From PVC group bacterium (GTDB lineage: Bacteria > Verrucomicrobiota > Kiritimatiellia > SS1-B-03-39 > UBA6053), in assembly GCA_003565815.1 (NCBI GenBank), contig PXAS01000383.1:1-7918 (forward strand): DNA of 7,918 nt, written 5' to 3'. Position 1 is the stretch's first letter. Each line of letters begins with the position of its first letter. The position numbers and the translations under genes are program-made. Shown in pieces: positions 6,554 to 7,918 of this stretch. A model generated the notes under the pieces. That model was not told the DNA's origin, did not search any database, and worked only from the letters and a program-made list of their open reading frames with translations.

Positions 6554-7198
6554 ATGTGGCTCAGTTCCCTCCTTTTTGGGATTGGGTTTTGCGGTCAGGT
6601 AATTTTTTTGAGCTTGGCATGGATGGACGGCTACACTTTGCGTGTATTCCCAGGGTTGTTCGGGCTTACTCTTTTTGCAGGCGTAATTGGCATGTTGGTC
6701 TGGATTCCCTGCGCCATCTTGATCGTGGTGACCATGTTCCTAAAAAATACATGGAACCGCCAAAAATTCTGGTGCCTTCTTTATCTTTCGGTTTTGTTTG
6801 GTACCGGCATTTTCATTTTCACTGGCGATGTGAAATTCCAGGGCATGGCTTCCAAAATCGAAAAACATGTTGATTTTGAAACACTGCATGCACTGGGCAT
6901 GCGACAATTGGCGGGAGACACGGAGGGTCCGGAATTCACAAGCTATCTTTCACGTTACACGCGTGAAGAAATTCATGTACCCGTCGTCTTGAAGGAGGTG
7001 TGGTATTCCCCTCCTCACGATATCGGTTTCATTTCATACAACCATTTGAATGAACAACATAACGAGATCGTGTTTATTTGGAGACGGTTTTTTGGCTATG
7101 ATGGCATATTGATTACCGCCAAAGAGAATAAACCCAGAAAGATTACAGATCGACGTTATTCAAAAATCAGTGAAGGTGTTTACCTTGTCACCCAATAA
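6554..7198 (+). CDS. Hypothetical three-helix membrane protein
   Basis: From the ATG at 6554 the product is 214 residues. There are three hydrophobic segments at about 3-22, 34-62 and 71-90, followed by a soluble part of about 120 residues with no motif I recognise (it includes YSPPHDIGFISYNH and FIWRRFFGYDGILITAK). The frame is open from a TTG at 6425, but that stretch translates the decamer repeat. ATG at 6518 is possible but has no ribosome binding site. ATG at 6554 has only a weak AAGAAG 4 bases upstream, yet puts the first helix at the N-terminus. CATAAA at 6512-6517 could be a -10 serving this start. The gene appears more AT-rich than the ABC operon, and it is followed after 47 bases by a lipoprotein gene on the same strand. 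Function is unknown. Confidence 0.62.
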   Translation: MWLSSLLFGIGFCGQVIFLSLAWMDGYTLRVFPGLFGLTLFAGVIGMLVWIPCAILIVVTMFLKNTWNRQKFWCLLYLSVLFGTGIFIFTGDVKFQGMASKIEKHVDFETLHALGMRQLAGDTEGPEFTSYLSRYTREEIHVPVVLKEVWYSPPHDIGFISYNHLNEQHNEIVFIWRRFFGYDGILITAKENKPRKITDRRYSKISEGVYLVTQ

Positions 7199-7209
7199 AC
7201 CTAAAACAT

Positions 7210-7229
7210 AATCTTGACAAAGGACTGGT
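7210..7229 (+). repeat. Second copy of the TTGACA-containing repeat edge
   Basis: Eighteen of 20 bases match 6410-6429, but the decamers do not follow. The copies flank the membrane-protein gene in direct orientation 800 bases apart. TTGACA (7214-7219) could be a -35 for the lipoprotein gene, but the only TATA-like sequence (TATATAT, 7241-7247) is too distant and overlaps the start codon. Confidence 0.5.
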
Positions 7230-7245
7230 CACGTTCGAGATATAT

Positions 7246-7647
7246 ATGAAAAACATTTTATTTTTGCTGTTTGCCATGGCGATTGCTTTCGGGTGCTCCG
7301 AGAAAACTGGAGGAATCAGTCCCACATATCCCGCTCGCGATTACGATCCAAAACTCACCGGGTATGCCAATTTACTTCTTCCCGTGATTCATGCTCTGAA
7401 TTCACATGTTCAAGATAACGGGCGGGCCCCAACCAGCTTGGAGCAACTTGAGGCCATTGTCTCATTCCCCCCTAATCTCTACTATATACCAGAATTCTAT
7501 ATGTCAGAATCGGAAAGTTATCGAGTGGGTATTCAACTCGGTTGGGATCCAATCTTATGGTATGAATCAAACAGTCGAAAATGGATTTTCGACCCCGGTG
7601 ATGGCACTTCAGAGAAAAGCATCAAGCTAAAGCCTACACACCCTTGA
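7246..7647 (+). CDS. Small lipoprotein with pseudopilin-like core
   Basis: The product is 133 residues. A signal peptide MKNILFLLFAMAIAFG ends in a lipobox-like AFGC with C17 as the lipidation site, so it should be anchored in the cell envelope. The mature part has a helix (about 38-56) followed by NGRAPTSLEQLEAIV (58-72), the N-G-x-x-P-x-S-L-x-x-L signature seen after the long helix of type II secretion pseudopilins and related proteins. Strands rich in Tyr and Trp follow (W100, W105, W113). It lacks the prepilin peptidase site and hydrophobic N-terminal helix of true pilins, so it is not itself a pilin. The ribosome binding site is weak (GAGA, 5 bases before the ATG). It may work with the membrane protein 47 bases upstream. 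The role is unknown. Confidence 0.72.
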   Translation: MKNILFLLFAMAIAFGCSEKTGGISPTYPARDYDPKLTGYANLLLPVIHALNSHVQDNGRAPTSLEQLEAIVSFPPNLYYIPEFYMSESESYRVGIQLGWDPILWYESNSRKWIFDPGDGTSEKSIKLKPTHP

Positions 7648-7865
7648 CCGAACCACCTTCATCGCTCCGGTCAACGTAAAGTGAAACGGGGTTTTCGCGA
7701 GGCGGGTAAAACGTCCGTCCCGTGATACGACTTTCAAGTACATATCCGCCCGAATCAGTGGTAGAATAATTTGAATCCATCGAAGCCTTGTGGATTAGAA
7801 CAGAAGGAAGCGGAGGGAGTAAAAGCGGCAATCAACCACAGGCAAAATTTCATTGCATCATTCAT
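7634..7865 (-). pseudogene. Possible frameshifted remnant of a secreted-protein gene
   Basis: On the minus strand an ATG at 7865 (or 7853) reads MKFCLWLIAAFTPSASF, which looks like a signal peptide, and continues to a TGA at 7755-7757. The overlapping minus frame ending at 7634 then carries protein-like text such as GYVLESRITGRTFYPP and NPVSLYVDRSDEGG. Joining the two needs one frameshift near 7760-7790. No ribosome binding site precedes either start, and the 3' end overlaps the lipoprotein gene tail-to-tail by 14 bases. This may be a decayed gene or chance. Confidence 0.22.
7644..7674. repeat. 7-bp inverted repeat spanning the lipoprotein stop codon
   Basis: TTGACCG (7644-7650) pairs exactly with CGGTCAA (7668-7674) around a 17-base loop; the TGA stop lies in the left arm. 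No T run follows. It could be a weak transcript-end structure between two convergent reading frames, or chance. Confidence 0.3.
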
Positions 7866-7881
7866 GGAACCCGGCTAACCA

Positions 7882-7918
7882 ATTGGATCGAATGAGAATC
7901 CGTGTTTATTCGTGACCA
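7882..7918 (+). repeat. Further copy of the ATTCGTG decamer repeat, cut by window end
   Basis: ATCCGTGTTT (7898) and ATTCGTGACC (7908) match the first two decamers at 6430 and 6440, with 16 of 17 bases identical over 7898-7914. A degenerate version of the TTGACA edge (TTGGATCGAATGAG, from 7883) precedes them. Any third unit lies beyond the window. Confidence 0.6.

Noticed and set aside
7214..7247. TTGACA plus TATATAT as a promoter for the lipoprotein gene
   Set aside because: The spacing is 21 bases and the TATA-like element overlaps the start codon, so normal sigma-70 use is unlikely. The TTGACA belongs to a repeat.

Overview
The window (about 7.9 kb) reads as a bacterial chromosomal segment. 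The protein styles (a YtrA-type GntR regulator beginning MLPF, ABC-2 permeases with very large soluble tails, a pilin-like small lipoprotein) and the intergenic repeats (GTT-triloop hairpin strings, degenerate ATTCGTGNNN decamers) suggest the Verrucomicrobiota or another PVC-group lineage. This is inference from memory of such genomes. There is no rRNA or other marker gene here to prove it, and I see no tRNA, CRISPR array, transposase or phage gene.

Layout. (1) 15-206: a 63-residue two-helix membrane protein resembling the PLDc_N family, possibly continuing from upstream. (2) 207-544: no gene, but a string of short, very stable hairpins, several with a GTT triloop and some able to pair in mutually exclusive ways. 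(3) 545-575: a perfect 13-bp inverted repeat directly in front of a GntR gene, the likely operator. (4) 580-6159: a tightly coupled four-gene operon of GntR regulator, ABC ATPase and two large membrane proteins. Each junction overlaps by 1 or 4 bases. (5) 6184-6417: a decayed C-terminal fragment that looks like the effector domain of a LacI/XylR-type regulator. (6) 6410-6459 and 7882-7918: two copies of a dispersed repeat built from 10-base units. A shared TTGACA-containing edge recurs at 7210-7229. (7) 6554-7198 and 7246-7647: a small membrane protein and a lipoprotein on the same strand, apparently more AT-rich than the operon. (8) 7648-7918: no convincing gene, although the minus strand holds a signal-peptide-like start whose frame is broken.

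How it works together. The operon matches the YtrA/YtrB plan: a dimeric GntR repressor sits on the palindrome and represses its own operon until an envelope-related signal releases it. The ATPase then powers a transporter made from two dissimilar permeases. The unusual part is that both permeases carry soluble tails of roughly 470 and 540 residues with no family I recognise. This regulated transporter is the best candidate for an undescribed system in the window; its substrate cannot be read from the sequence.
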